This document shows, one piece after another, positions 1-11,016 of a stretch of 64,000 nt of DNA; position 1 is the first letter of the stretch, and each line of letters opens with the position of its first letter. Location: NCBI RefSeq assembly GCF_008831285.2, contig NW_022204507.1:1986001-2050000 (forward strand), in the 5' to 3' direction. Origin of the DNA: Nymphaea colorata. Lineage: Eukaryota > Streptophyta > Magnoliopsida > Nymphaeales > Nymphaeaceae. The notes under the pieces are model-generated. The model was given only the letters and a program-made list of their open reading frames with translations, had not been told where the DNA came from and did no database searches. The position numbers and the translations under genes were made by a program.

Positions 1-5
1 GACTC

Positions 6-482
6 ATGGTAAACAGTCTATGGTTGCAACATGGTCTCCCTCCCGAATACACAATAGCAAAGACACAAATGTTGATTGGAGCAAAAATCCCTGATCTAGT
101 TGAGGCTTACAATAGACTTAAGTGTCTTGTTGTGACCCTTTCTCTGCCTTCCAGTGATGCTCTTGCCTCTACCTTGGTGACTTCAGGAGGCCATGGACGT
201 AGTTTCTCCAAGGGGAGGGGCATAGGTCGAGGGTCAGGAGGAGGTCGAGAGAGATTTCAGTGCACCTTCTGTGGGAAAATAGGGCATTTGGAAAACAGAC
301 GTTGGGATAAACATGGTTGTCCTTCCACTGCATCCCTAGGAAGAGATGTTGTATCTAAGTATGGCAAGAATTCATTACAGTCTCTTATTGGATCTGTCCA
401 GGCAGCTTCATCAGTAGTAGAGAGGTCTTTATCTTCTTTTCATCCTGAGACTGTGACTATTGTAAATCAGGCCCAAATTTGA
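6..482 (+). pseudogene. copia gag C-terminal fragment with degenerate zinc knuckle
   Basis: The frame encodes the end of a copia Gag (retrotransposon capsid/nucleocapsid): a segment ending AEAYNRL-like (here VEAYNRLKCL), a Gly/Arg-rich stretch, and a CCHC knuckle at about residues 86-100 reading CTFCGKIGHLENRR. The last Cys of the CX2CX4HX4C pattern is Arg, so zinc binding by this copy is doubtful. The frame is open at the left edge and stops at 480-482 just before a foreign insert. The protease frame resumes at 958. Confidence 0.85.
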
Positions 483-487
483 GAATA

Positions 488-949
488 CAAATGCTTCAAG
501 AGATATACTCTTGAAGATTCCAGCAACTCCAATAGTTCACACAAAACAAACCTTAAATTTGAGGAGAAGAAAACATATATATTGATCTCAAAAGAATATA
601 CAAGGGAGGCCTAAAAGCCTTGACATAACAAGGGTTCCAAGTCCCTTACTTATAGAAGAAAGAAAGAAGAAAGGGGGAAGAGGAAGTGGTTGTTGGCAGC
701 TCCCAACGGCTAGAAATCTAGCCGTTGGAGTTGCCAACAGCTACTTCCTTTGTAAATATAAAAAGAAAATAAAACAAAAAAAGGCACGAAAAATAAAAGG
801 AAAATAATTAAAAAAAGTCATAAGTATACACACATATATTTATATATACAAATCATACATCAAAATACTAGGAGTTTAAGATATATGACAGTAGATATAA
901 AAAAATTTATGTATACTTACATTAGTGCTAATCCATAAATTCTAACTGT
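488..949. mobile_element. 0.46-kb noncoding insert in copia element 1, unclassified
   Basis: It separates the gag end from the SEYEQF motif that normally continues it (frame resumes at 955-972). Flanks carry GAATA at 483-487 and 950-954, extendable to TGAGAATA/TGTGAATA (7 of 8), a plausible target-site duplication. The interior looks like a reverse-strand LTR promoter region: read on the minus strand it has TATAAGTAAGGG near 648-660 followed by a leader-like stretch. It lacks clear TG...CA ends. It could be a solo LTR relic or a small DNA transposon. Confidence 0.45.
692..738. repeat. near-perfect 21-22 bp inverted repeat (hairpin)
   Basis: Arms GTTGGCAGCTCCCAACGGCTAG (692-713, given here as GTTGGCAGC + TCCCAACGGCTAG) and 718-738 pair almost completely around a 4-nt AAAT loop. 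The inner 11 bp (CCAACGGCTAG / CTAGCCGTTGG) are perfect. It sits inside the unclassified insert. Confidence 0.85.
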
Positions 950-954
950 GAATA

Positions 955-1524
955 TCAGAGTATGAGCAGTTCTTGACACACAGATCTATTCACATGTTGG
1001 CCTCCACAATTATGATAGACAATGCTATGTCTGTCAATACTACTTCACACAATACAGGTACTACTTTGATTATTAATTTAGGAGCATCGAGGCACTTTTG
1101 TAGTAGACCCTCTATGTTTACCGTACTACACACATTACGTCAAACACGTCATGTGAGACTTGCAGATGGTAGATGGTCTCCTATTATGGGTTATGGAGAG
1201 ATTAAGATTTCTCAGTCTAGGACAATTCCTAATGTGTTATATGCCCCTAAGTTTCCCACTAATCTTTTGTCAGTTAGACAATTGATTAATGATTTACATT
1301 GTCGTGTTACATTTTACTCTGGTTTATGTTCATTTCAGGACTTGCAAACTGGGAAGGCGATTAATGGATGCTATGAAAAAGGGGGCACCTACATCCTGTC
1401 TGATTCTGTGGGTATTGCAGCCTCCTTGACTTTTTCATTGTCATCCTCCTTCGAATGGCATCTCAGACTTGGTCATCCATCTGTCTCCAAGCTCTGTCAC
1501 CTACTTCCTCATCTATCAGTATAA
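955..1524 (+). pseudogene. copia protease and GAG-pre-integrase fragment
   Basis: Frame from SEYEQF through an aspartic protease core (INLGASRHFC, where copia proteins have the catalytic D-S/T-G; here Asp is replaced by Asn), HVRLADG, NVLYAPKFP and LLSV, then the GAG-pre-integrase motif WHLRLGHPS near residue 160. It would cut the polyprotein into Gag, integrase and RT. It stops at 1522-1524 where the integrase normally continues; downstream matches are in other frames. The missing catalytic Asp and the stop show it is dead. Confidence 0.8.
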
Positions 1525-2489
1525 GAGTCGTTTCAGTGCTTGGCAAGCACACCCGTAACAGTTATTCATCAAGTCTTAGTTCGTCCTGTTTTGAACTATT
1601 GATCTTCTTCATGTTGATGTGTAGGGTCTTAGTAGAGTTGCTAGTAGGTTTAGTTTTCGTTATTTCTTTGTCATTGTTGATGATTACTCTCGAGTCACTT
1701 GCGTTTTCCTTTTGAAAGAAAAGTTTGAAGTCATATGTACTCTCAAGAACCTTATTATTGAAATAAAGACACAGTTTGGTAAGTTTGGTATTCTTGTTAA
1801 AAGTATTCGAACTGATAATGCTCTTGAGTTCAAGGCATCTACCTTAATGAAATTTTACTCCGGTAATGGCATTTCCCTTCAGTTTACTTGTCTTCATACC
1901 TCCCAACAAAATGGCTAAGCGAAAACATCAACAACTTTTTAAACGTGGCGCGTTCCCTAATGCTTCAAACTCATTTACCTGCTTATTTTTTGGGAGATAC
2001 CATCCTCACTGCCTGTTACTGGACCAACCATTTACCTTCATCCTCTATTGACAACCATGTTCCCGTTGAACTTGTGCACCCACAACGACCTTTGTTTCCA
2101 ATAACTCCCAAAGTATTTGGTTGCACATGCTTTGTTCACATCCTTGAACCCACACGTGATAAATTGGTTGCTCAAGCAATTAAGTATATCTGTATTGGCT
2201 ACTCCAAAAATCATAAAGGTTACAAATATTTTGACCCCTTGACTCAAAAAGAGTATATCAATGCGGATGTCACATTCTTTGAGTCTCAACCTTATTATAG
2301 TCTCACTCCTACCTCTATAGAGATGCCACAACCATTTGACCCACTATCTATTCCTCCTATTCCATTGCCGTCATTCACATGTGAGTCTTCTTCTAGTGAT
2401 TCTCCTTCTATGGTTTCCAAGTTTCGTAATCCTCCACTGGTCTACACACGTTAACAGAACCCGTGTCATGATCCTTCCCCAACCTCTTC
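1525..2489 (+). pseudogene. copia integrase, frame-shifted
   Basis: Integrase is spread over three frames: GKHTRNS (about 1545), LLKEKFEVICTL...RTDNALEF (1712-1860, the second catalytic Asp lies in TDNA), LHTSQQNG followed by a stop in place of VAERKH, then ILTACYW, VFGCTCFVHIL, GYSKNHKGYKYFDP and NADVTFFES (1990-2290). The C-terminal linker ends NPPLVYTR at 2454. At least three frameshifts or stops. It is cut at 2489/2490 by the solo LTR; the linker resumes at 5510. Confidence 0.8.
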
Positions 2490-2494
2490 TCAGG

Positions 2495-5400
2495 TGTAAC
2501 GCGAGGCGCTTGGGCAGAGTGGGTCGGGTCAGGGTCCAGACCCGGACCCTAGCCCCACGCGAGGGAGCCCGACGCCGTCTCTCCTCCCTCGTTTTCTCTT
2601 CTCCTTCGTTTTCCTCTTACCGTCTCCTCCTTACCCACGACCGGAACTCAGGGAAGAAGACGACGGCGGCGGCGACGATGGCGGCACTTGAGGTGTACCC
2701 TGTCGTCCCCTGCTTCTTCCTCTCTTCTCTCTTCTTCTTCCCGTTTTCTTTTCCCTCCTCCCTCTCCCACTGTCTCTCGTCTCCCCTCTTCACCCAACGC
2801 CTCTCTCTGGCCGTCTCCCTCTTTTCTCTCGTGCCCTCTTCTCCACACAATCCCTCTCCTCACTCTCCACCGTCTCTCTCTTCTCTCCCGTCCTCTCCCC
2901 TCACTGCCTTCTTTTCCCCTTTTGACCGAACCCTCTCCCCTATCAGTCCCCCTCCGTTTTTCTCTCTTTCTCCCTCTATTCGACCTCCCTCTCTGTCCAC
3001 GCTTCATGCTCTCTCCCCATTTTCTGTTTGTTTTCTATTTTCTCCAATCAAGCACTCTCTCTCACTGATTTTCATTATTCTATCACTGTTGGATCCGATT
3101 TCAGCTTGGGGATTTGTCCTCCCCCTCGTAACAGCAATTAGAGAAGGCCTTGGTAGTGGCGGCATTGGAGGATTTTAGCCGTTTGGGGACCACTTGGACG
3201 CGTGAGGTGGCTGCCGGGAGGATTACAGCAGTTTAGACCTTCAATCGGGGTGAGCAAGGCGAAATTGAACCTATTTTATGATATATTTTTCTTGGGAACG
3301 CGTATAATTATTGTTTGAGCATGCTAGAGCTTAGAATTGATTATTTGGAGCACATGTTAGTGATTTCGTTTTTGGGGGAAAGCTTGCAATTATGTTGGAA
3401 AGCGAAGATTCATATTTTGGATGATTATTTAAGCTTGATGGATTAATTTTCGAAGCATTAGAGGAAACATGGTAGGATTTGTGAGGTTGTGGGGAAGATT
3501 TAGGACCGTTTTAGTGAGCTTGTAGCATGCGTTTTTGGGAACGGGTGCATCTTGGAGTTAAATAGGGATAACGTACATAAGTTGGATGTATCTTTGGGGT
3601 TGACGCCTTGATTTAAGAAAAGAGAGTTTTGAGAAAGGCGTTAGTGATAGACGGATTGAGGGCTTTGAGTTTTGGCATCTATTGGCACGGCTAGAAGTTG
3701 GGAAGTGACCTATTGGAGAACTTGTGGGTCGACACTACCCGTCGACACCCTCTTGAGGCGATGACACGTGCCTCAATGATTTTGTTTTGTTTTTGTTTGA
3801 ATTGTTGAGGTATGTAGTAGGAATCTTATCTTGTGTTTGTGTTTGCAGGTACACCGGGTACGTCCCGTCGACCTTGAGCTACCGGATTCGAAGCTCGAGG
3901 CATTTTGAAGATTCTTGTGAACGCGCCACAGGTATGGCGACATTCCAGGCAAATCCCTGTCTGGGCAAGTGAATGAATGCGTGTTCTTAGGATCATGGGA
4001 TCTTAGGATTTGTGATGTGAATTGATTGAGTGTTCCGTGAATGAATGTGTGTATGCATGTACATAAATTGATATATGATATGAATTGTTTTGAAAGGCTT
4101 ATAGTAATTGTTTTGATAATGTTACGCATTTGCATGTGCATGCTAGAATTGATAACTGTTTAGGACAGATGAGGCGGGGTATCGAGTCGAGTGTCTCCTC
4201 GACCCCAATTGTGCATTAGAAAGCATTCTAGAATGATAAATGCATAGGACAGCTACGAGCCCACCACAGATTGAGACTACTCTCTGTGGTTTGGCTAAGT
4301 TTTCAAATATGTGATTGTTATGATGATGAATGTGAATGTTATGTTTATTGAATACCCATTGCCGCGGGCAATGATGCAAATGTTTGTACAGTGGGTAGTT
4401 ATACTCATATTGTTATGACGGCTAGCCAAAACTGTTGTGGTTATGTGTAACCCTCGTGTGGAGGCAATTGGAGGTGTGGGTTCACTCGTGAAGTGAACCA
4501 ACCTCATGAGCTAGCCAGTTAATTGTGTTTGTGCAAGTATAAGTATAAGAATGAAAGAATAAGAGATGAGAGGCCAGTGGGATGTGACTATGTGTATGGA
4601 AGTTGTCCCGCTTTCGCCACTGGTCTCGCCTGTTCGGAGCGCAGGCGGTGCAAGGCCCCAGGGTACTGTTGTGTGATGTGCTTGGAGCGTAGGCTCCCGC
4701 CTTCCCAACCTGGGTGTCCTAGGGAAGGCTGAGTATCTCTCCTTCGAATTCACACATCCATGGATGAGTGCTCTACCGCTGCAGCGGATAGATGGAACCA
4801 TACTGTTCTGGGCCACCACGAGGGTTGTCTCTCGGCTGTGGGCCGCATGCGGTGTGCACGTGCCTGTGTTTGCACCCACAGGAACTGTAAATTCACTGAT
4901 AGTAATGAAACTGAAATGTATGTGATTGAAATGTATAGGATTGTTGTGCATGTGACTGTTGTGCTTTTGAATGCAAGTGACATGTTTGAGGATGCCTTGC
5001 ATGTGATTGAAATTATGTTATTGTAGCCATTGAGTGGCCTCTGCATGTCGTGTCCTGACACGACATAATGATAGATTGTTCTGATGTGTGATTGTATAAT
5101 TGAGCCCTACCTAAGAGGGTTTGGACTTTTCCTGGCTTGTTGCCATACTGCGAAGGCTAAGCCTTCAGTTGTTTTTTTTTCAGGTTTTGGCGGACCCGGG
5201 GCAGCAGGCTGAGCAGATGGCTACACTTACGTCCTACTGGGGAGGTTTTGGGTTTTGTTTTTTTTTTGTAGTGCCGGCGCGTCGAGTTTTGGTTTTACTG
5301 ATGCCTTGTTTTTTATTAGGCATCGATGTTGTGATTTTGGGGCATTTTTGGTCAAATGTACAGTTGAACTGAAAGGCTATATAAAATGGAAAGCTTGCCC

Positions 5401-5509
5401 CATTGTTTTGAATTGCTTGGCTCATTTCTTTTTGAACTGATGTGTAGTCACACCTCAATTGGAGTTTAAAAAAAAAATGGTTGTGTGTCAAAAAGGTCGG
5501 GGTGTGACA
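2495..5509. mobile_element. 3.0-kb solo LTR, probably Ty3/gypsy Tekay/Del-like
   Basis: Starts TGTAAC and ends GGGGTGTGACA, flanked by a perfect 5-bp duplication TCAGG (2490-2494, 5510-5514) that splits a copia frame. No reverse transcriptase, integrase or gag is visible. The first 0.6 kb is pyrimidine-rich and gives spurious long ORFs; the rest is AT-rich noncoding. A second full copy with the same termini (21179-34627) and a truncated one (20457-21125) define the family. TGTAAC/GGGGTG-type ends and 3-kb length are typical of Tekay-type chromovirus LTRs; that assignment is inference, since no internal region is present. Confidence 0.8.
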
Positions 5510-5514
5510 TCAGG

Positions 5515-5772
5515 AGGCAAGTACATCTGAGGTGAGTATACCTAGTTCATCTGAGCCCACTATAGTTATCTCTGATCCCTGCGAGGACTTACCTGTTGCT
5601 CTTCGCAAAGGCAAGCGCAATGTACTCTGCATCCTATATCTCATTTTGTTTCTACTGACGGTGTTGGTAAAACTAAAAGTATGCAACAGTTTATTTATGC
5701 TCTGACTATCCATGCGGTTTCTACTTCTCACCAATAGGCTTCATTAGATACCCACTAGAGACAAAGGTCTGG
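5515..5772 (+). pseudogene. copia integrase-RT linker / RT start fragment
   Basis: Continues element 1 after the solo LTR. DLPVALRKGKR is readable, then a frameshift, FVSTDGVGKTK and the FIYALT...SHQ motif that precedes copia RT, with in-frame stops (5736, 5757). It is cut by hAT-derived sequence at about 5775. The next residues (QDKTDALVQRGT) appear at 6570. Confidence 0.7.
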
Positions 5773-5780
5773 CTTTAAGA

Positions 5781-6565
5781 TACGCTGTATCGTAAAATAT
5801 CGTAATGTATCGTAATCGTATCATTTTTTCTTAATAAATCAGAAAAAATTAGGAAAATAATTTGAAAAATTCATAAAAAATCAGTAAAAATCAAGAATAA
5901 TGTGTTCTTCATAAAAAACACATAGATTCATAAGTCATAAGGTCCATAAGTCTATGAAATACCACATCAAAAAACAAGTTTTAGAAGTTATGTATTATTA
6001 CATGATTACATCACAAGATGATAATAAAATTGTGAAAATGTTCAATGTCAATACATATAAAATGAAAGCACTCTTGACTCTCATTCATAATCTTCATCAT
6101 ATTCATTCTCATCCTCATCTCCATCTTCTTCTTCATTTTCATCTTCACGATTTAAAAAAAAACCTTTTTCCTCCCAATGGGAATCAGCCACCCACGCACA
6201 AATCCATAGTTTAATCAATGATTTCATTTTGAAAATAGATGATTTAACAATGGAAATCCATGATTTCTCTCCACGGCAGCACAATCTCTAGGTTAAAAAT
6301 GAAGAAGGGCCAGGTTTTTATTAAAAAAAAAACCTCGAAAAAAGGAGGGTTCCGGGCCCCCTTTTCTGAAATCAGCTTGTATCGTACGGTATGGGGCATA
6401 TCGCACTGTACCATACGATACAGGGGCTTGTATCGTACGTATCGTAAGATACAGGTACGATACACCCCTATTTATGATACAGGGGGTGTATCGTATCGTA
6501 TTTTGTAAAAGAGACGTATCGTATCATACGATACGGCCTCGTATCGTACATATCGTACAACACTG
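5781..6565 (-). mobile_element. internally deleted hAT of the 52.8-kb family
   Basis: About 0.8 kb between two parts of copia RT. The right end reads CAGTGTTG on the minus strand, close to the CAATGTT terminus of the hAT at 52851-56191. The left end shares GCTGTATCGTA and the AT-rich stretch following it with that hAT's 3' end. Reverse-strand sequence at 6080-6155 encodes an acidic Glu/Asp run like the transposase C-terminus. Both subterminal regions are full of CGATAC/GTATCG. An 8-bp duplication is not convincing (CTTTAAGA versus ATGCAAGA), so the left end is approximate. Confidence 0.7.
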
Positions 6566-8032
6566 ATGCAAGATAAAACTGATGCCTTAGTTCAGCGAGG
6601 CACTGGGAAATTATTGATTCTCCTCGTGATTGTGACATTGTTGGCTCAAAGTGGATATTCACAGTGAAATATAATTCTGATGGTTCTATGGAATGGAAAG
6701 ATATAAAGCTCGATTGGTTGCTAAGGGCTACATGTACAGTGTTGATTTTTTTGGCACATTTTCTCATGTTGCCCGGTTGGGAATCATTCGTCTTATCATC
6801 TTCGTGGTTGTACACCATGACTGACACATGTACCAGTTCGATGTCAAAAATGTCTTTTTGTATGGTGATCTCGATGAGACTATCTATATGCAACAACTAT
6901 CAGGGTTTGAACGACAAGGGAAGTATGAAAAAGTATGCAAACTGAAGAGGCTATTTATGGACTCAAGTAGAGTCCTCGTGTGTGGTTTCACAAGTTCTCT
7001 GAGGTAGTATCAAAGTGTGGCTTTGCAAGATCCCCTCTTGATGATTCTCTGTTTATCAAGAAGAATTCCAGGGTATGACCATTCTAGTAGTTTATGTTGA
7101 TGATATTATCCTGACAGGTGACTCCGATCAAGAAATTTCTGATACAAAAAAAAATTGTGACGAAAGACCTTGGTCAACTACGATATTTCTTAGGGATAGA
7201 GGTTACTCGCAACAGGGAAGGTGTAGTTCTATCTCAACGGAAATATATTCTTGATTTATTGCAAGACACCGAGATGCTAGGAGCTAAACCGGCCAATCTA
7301 TCTATGAATCCACACATACATCTTTATGATGACCAATCAAAATTATTGGATTATCGATCATACAAATTTCTTATTGGGAAGCTCCTTTATGTTACTGTGA
7401 TCAGACCAGACATTAGCTTTGCAGTGGGGAAGCTAAGTCAATTCATAGAAAGACCCAAAAAAGTTCATTGGGATACAGCTTTAATGGTGGTCAAATATTT
7501 GAAATTGTCTTTAGGTAAAAGACTTTTGTTCACAAAAGGCAAAACCTTGGAAGTGGAAGCCTATACTGATGCTGACTATGCTGGTTCAGACGAAGACAAG
7601 AAGTCTACCATAGAATTTTGTGTATTTGTGGGAGGCAACCTTATATCCTGGAGAAGCAAAAAGCAAGGTGTGGTGTCAAGATCTAGTGTAGAATCTGAAT
7701 ACAGAGCTATGGCTCAAATTGCGGCTGAAATGATTTGGGCTAAATCCATGCTATCTAACCTAAGTGTGTCAATTCCTCTTCCTATGAAGATGTATTGTGA
7801 CAATCGAGCAGCCCCATACATTGCAAACCAATCCAATTTTCCATGAGACAACTAAACATATTGAAGTGGACTGCCATTACATTCGGGATCTTGTTCAATG
7901 AGGAACCATAGCCACTATTCATGTATCATCTGAAGATCACGTTGCAGATGTTTTCACCAAATCTCTTCCTATTAGTGATTTCTCTAAATGTTGTGACAAG
8001 CTGAGCATGATTAATTTGTATGCTCTAGCTTG
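6566..8032 (+). pseudogene. copia reverse transcriptase-RNase H, degenerate
   Basis: RT motifs are recoverable in shifting frames: VGSKWIFTVKYNSDGS (6640-6690), FDVKNVFLYGDL (about 6838-6875) and YVDDIILTGDS (7094-7126, catalytic YVDD intact). From 7118 to 7846 one open frame covers TKDLGQLRYFLGIEV, GKLLYVTVIRPDISFAVG and the RNase H core with AYTDADYAGS, SVESEYRAMA and YCDNRAA. The final 170 bp ([22 protein letters not shown]) is frame-shifted. It would copy element RNA into DNA; this copy is inactive. Confidence 0.85.
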
Positions 8033-8040
8033 AGGGGGAG

Positions 8041-8233
8041 TGTTGAATTAAAAGACTTTAAGTTTCTAGGTGGTTCTTTGCAATATTTAATAGTTAGGAG
8101 TTTTCTTTAAACATTCCCCTATTTTTTGTTGATGTTATTTAGAAGCCTTTACCTCTGCCCTAATTTCTTTATTATTGAGATTAGGGTTAATTAATGAACA
8201 ATGATTCTCTCTCTAAGACTGTCGGCTGCAACA
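8041..8233 (+). repeat. 3' LTR of copia element 1
   Basis: Begins TGTTGAATTA directly after the polypurine tract and probably ends CTGCAACA. The ends match the TGTTGAATTA...CAACA ends of the copia C LTR (38350-38539). Length about 193 bp. The right boundary is inferred, as the partner LTR is outside the window. Confidence 0.7.
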
Positions 8234-8305
8234 AATATATTACATAGTTAATTTACTATTTTATATACATATCTTTATATATATCTATATATACATATAT
8301 ATAAA

Positions 8306-8353
<48 letters not shown>

Positions 8354-9622
8354 CTGCTCCCACTGTAAGGCCCCACAATTTCAAACAAGTGAAAATAGAG
8401 ATATGCATGTAAATACATATAATATATATAGTCAAGGGATAACTTCAAGTAAAGGCTATATATATATATATATTTGTTCTGGAAAGCAAACTAATTATTA
8501 AATCAGTCAGTATGGGGTAGTTGTAGCAATAATAAAGGAAGTTGTTGGAAATAAGAGAATGATAGTTAGGATGCATAGGAAAAAACAAATAACTCATTAA
8601 GAAAGGATGGAGGGAATCAAAGGCTCACCTTGACAAGTAGAGGTTCTATTTAACCTTATACTACACTATTGTAGCTGTTATTTTTCTACTGCCTTAAGGA
8701 ATAGTGTCCCAGCAATAGAAATTGAGAAAATAAGGGAGAAAAAGAGTCTCTTTTGGGTGCATTCCTTATCAATATCTGAAGCAAAATTTTACTGGCTTTT
8801 ACTCCCTCCATTGACTTAGTTGTAGACTGCACAAAGAAGCCAATAAGTCAAGGGAGGTGCTGAACGAATCAGAGCTTTTCCTATTTATATGTATGTGTGT
8901 GTAGACTGAGAAAGGAGGAAGGTCTGGAACAGAGTAAATTAGGGCTGTCTCTGTTTGGAGGACTCAAGTAAGTATTGAGACACAATCACGTATCTGTATG
9001 TTGACATATATGTAATTTTCAATGGATAAGTTAAAACCTGATTATATATAAATAATATATGTTGCAAGGGTAGAGAGTGAGCTGCTGTGGTGTTGGTGGA
9101 CTGTGGTGGAATAAACATATCTACAAGCTGAATTAGAATTCCTTTCAGACTTACAGTTACGGAAATGTTTAGACTTAAGGGCAGAATGTAGTTCTTGTAT
9201 GTTGTTGTATTTATATGTATGTAAAGATATATAAATGTATATATGGGTGAAGAGTTAAGTATAGGGACTGGTGCATAAAGTGTACGGACTGATGCATAAA
9301 ACAGATTGATTGCATGTTGAATTTAGAAATGTGTGCTTTGAGAATATTCATAGTTGGTGCCATATGTGATTCTTTTTCTTATGTTCACAGGTAAATAGAT
9401 CAATATGAATGTATATGTGTACCGAAACTGAGTATATGTATTCTTATATGCATGACTACATGTTGTAGTTAAGAAAGTGTGCTAGGAAATCAGCATGCTA
9501 AGATTGATCCGATGAGCTAAATATGTTGTAGGAAATTAGTCTGACTGCAAGTCTATATAGAATTCATACGAAGAGCAGGTTAGAAAAGAATAAGCATTCA
9601 GATGTTATGAAATTATGTATAG
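8234..9622. other. noncoding intron-like DNA with (AT)n microsatellite
   Basis: No coding frame or transposon is recognised. A (TA)n tract of about 42 bp lies at 8309-8350, with shorter TA runs at 8457-8475 and 9045-9060. By position it would belong to intron 3 of the SDR gene. No SDR exon could be found here on the minus strand. Confidence 0.5.
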
Positions 9623-9627
9623 GTTTG

Positions 9628-9805
9628 TGTTATGATGAGAGGGATAGAGGCCAAAAAGATATCATTAACGTAACCCTAATCTCAAGTTAAAGAGATTAGG
9701 GCTGACGATACAGAATTTACAAATTTAGTCTAAGAAACATAAGAAAATATTTAAAGACCTACTCTCCAACTTTCTAATATTGCAGAAAAGAAACACTCTT
9801 TAACA
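9628..9805 (-). repeat. 3' LTR of copia element 2
   Basis: Reads TGTTAAAGAG... on the minus strand and ends ...CATAACA. It is followed inward by the reverse-strand polypurine tract (CTCCCCCTCAAGCTGG, 9806-9821). 178 bp. Confidence 0.9.
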
Positions 9806-10711
9806 CTCCCCCTCAAGCTGGAGCATAGATATCAATCATGCTCAGCTTGTTATAACCTCTCATGAAATCACTTATGGGAAGAGAGTTGCTGAAAATATCA
9901 GCTGCCTAATCTTCTGAGGAAACATGAATAGAGCTAATAACTCATTCTTGAATTAAGTCCCGAACATAGTGGCAATCTACTTCAATGTGTTTCGTCCTCT
10001 CAAGCAAAACAGTATCGTTTGCAATATAGGTTGTTGCCCTGTTGTCACAATACATCTTCATTGAGAGATTCACTAAAACACTCAAATCTAGAAGCATTGA
10101 TCTGACCTATGACATTTCAGCCGCAGTTTGAACCATAGCCCTATATTCCAACTCAACACTAGATCGAGCCATGACATTCTGCTTCTTGTTCCTCCAAGAA
10201 ATAAGATTACCTCCCATAAGGACACAAAAACCTGTAGTAGACTTCCTGTCATTTACAGACCCTGCATAACTCAGCATCACTATACGCTTCTATGTCAACA
10301 CCTTCTCCCTTTTTGAACAATAACCCATTTCCCGAGGTGATTTCAAGTATCTGACAATCAATAGAGCAGCGTCCCAATGAACCTTCTAGGGTTTTTCCAT
10401 GAATTGACTTAACTTATTCACAGCGAAGCTAATGTAAGAGCGAGTGACAATCAAATATAACAGTTTTCCTATTAGAGATCTATAAGATCTAGAGTCAATA
10501 AGCTCTGATTCATCGACATGTATATATATAAATATGGGGATTCATGGGAAGTGTGGCAGGTTTAACCCCCAATAAACTTGTTTCCTGCAAAAGATCAAGA
10601 ACATATTTTCTTTGAGACACTATAATTCCTTTACTACTACAGGCCACCTTAATACCAATAAAATAATGAAGTTGTCCAAGGTCTTTTGTGGCAAAGTGTT
10701 TCTGTAAAAAC
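9806..10711 (-). pseudogene. copia RT end and RNase H
   Basis: Minus-strand frames give FLQKHFATKDLGQLHYFIGI, VSQRKYVLDLLQET and KPATLPMNPH (10510-10705), then RNase H with [21 protein letters not shown] and KLSMIDIYAPA near the polypurine tract. Several stops, so it is not functional. The RT frame breaks off at about 10711, where hAT2-derived DNA begins instead of the expected upstream RT. Confidence 0.8.
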
Positions 10712-11016
10712 ATGATGTAATATGTATTGATATATGAACTATGAAGTATGACTGTATGAACTCTGATTTTGTGAGCTCAAAACTAGAGTATATTTCTTGT
10801 TGAATATTGAACTAATGATTGATAATGATAACATGATTAGCAAATTGTAATTTTGATCATGTTATTTAATAATTTTGTGGTTTATAGACAATTTTTTGTC
10901 ATATATATTATATAAATATTATAATAATAATAATAATAATAATAAAATACTCTCGCCGCACCTAAATTTTTTGAGATGTGCCGCACTGGCACCCGCACCC
11001 TACACCGAGGTGACAG
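10712..11016 (+). mobile_element. displaced, inverted 3' end of hAT2
   Basis: AT-rich DNA with an (AAT)n run (10919-10944). It ends CACCGAGGTGACAG, whose complement CTGTCACCTCGGTG matches the other hAT2 terminus CTAAGTCACCCGGGTG. It is followed by GTATAGAG (11017-11024), which matches GTGTAGAG (complement of 16438-16445) at 7 of 8 bases, as expected of an 8-bp hAT target duplication. It therefore belongs to the hAT at 13003-16437 but now sits inverted 2 kb away. Confidence 0.65.

Larger units (their letters stand above)
1..8233 (+). mobile_element. Ty1/copia element 1, 3' part (5' end outside window)
   Basis: Degenerate copia element read left to right: gag end, protease, integrase, RT, RNase H, polypurine tract (TGAGGGGGAG, 8031-8040) and 3' LTR. 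It is interrupted three times: by a 0.46-kb insert (488-949), a 3.0-kb solo LTR (2495-5509) and an internally deleted hAT (about 5781-6565). The coding blocks on both sides of each insert continue one polyprotein, which is the basis for calling one element. The 5' LTR and most of gag lie beyond the left edge. Its polyprotein resembles copia C at 34-38 kb. Confidence 0.85.

Noticed and set aside
2336-3178. 280-codon plus-strand ORF rich in Ser/Pro/Leu
   Set aside because: It starts in the copia linker and runs through the CT-rich start of a solo LTR, crossing a proven insertion point; composition artefact.
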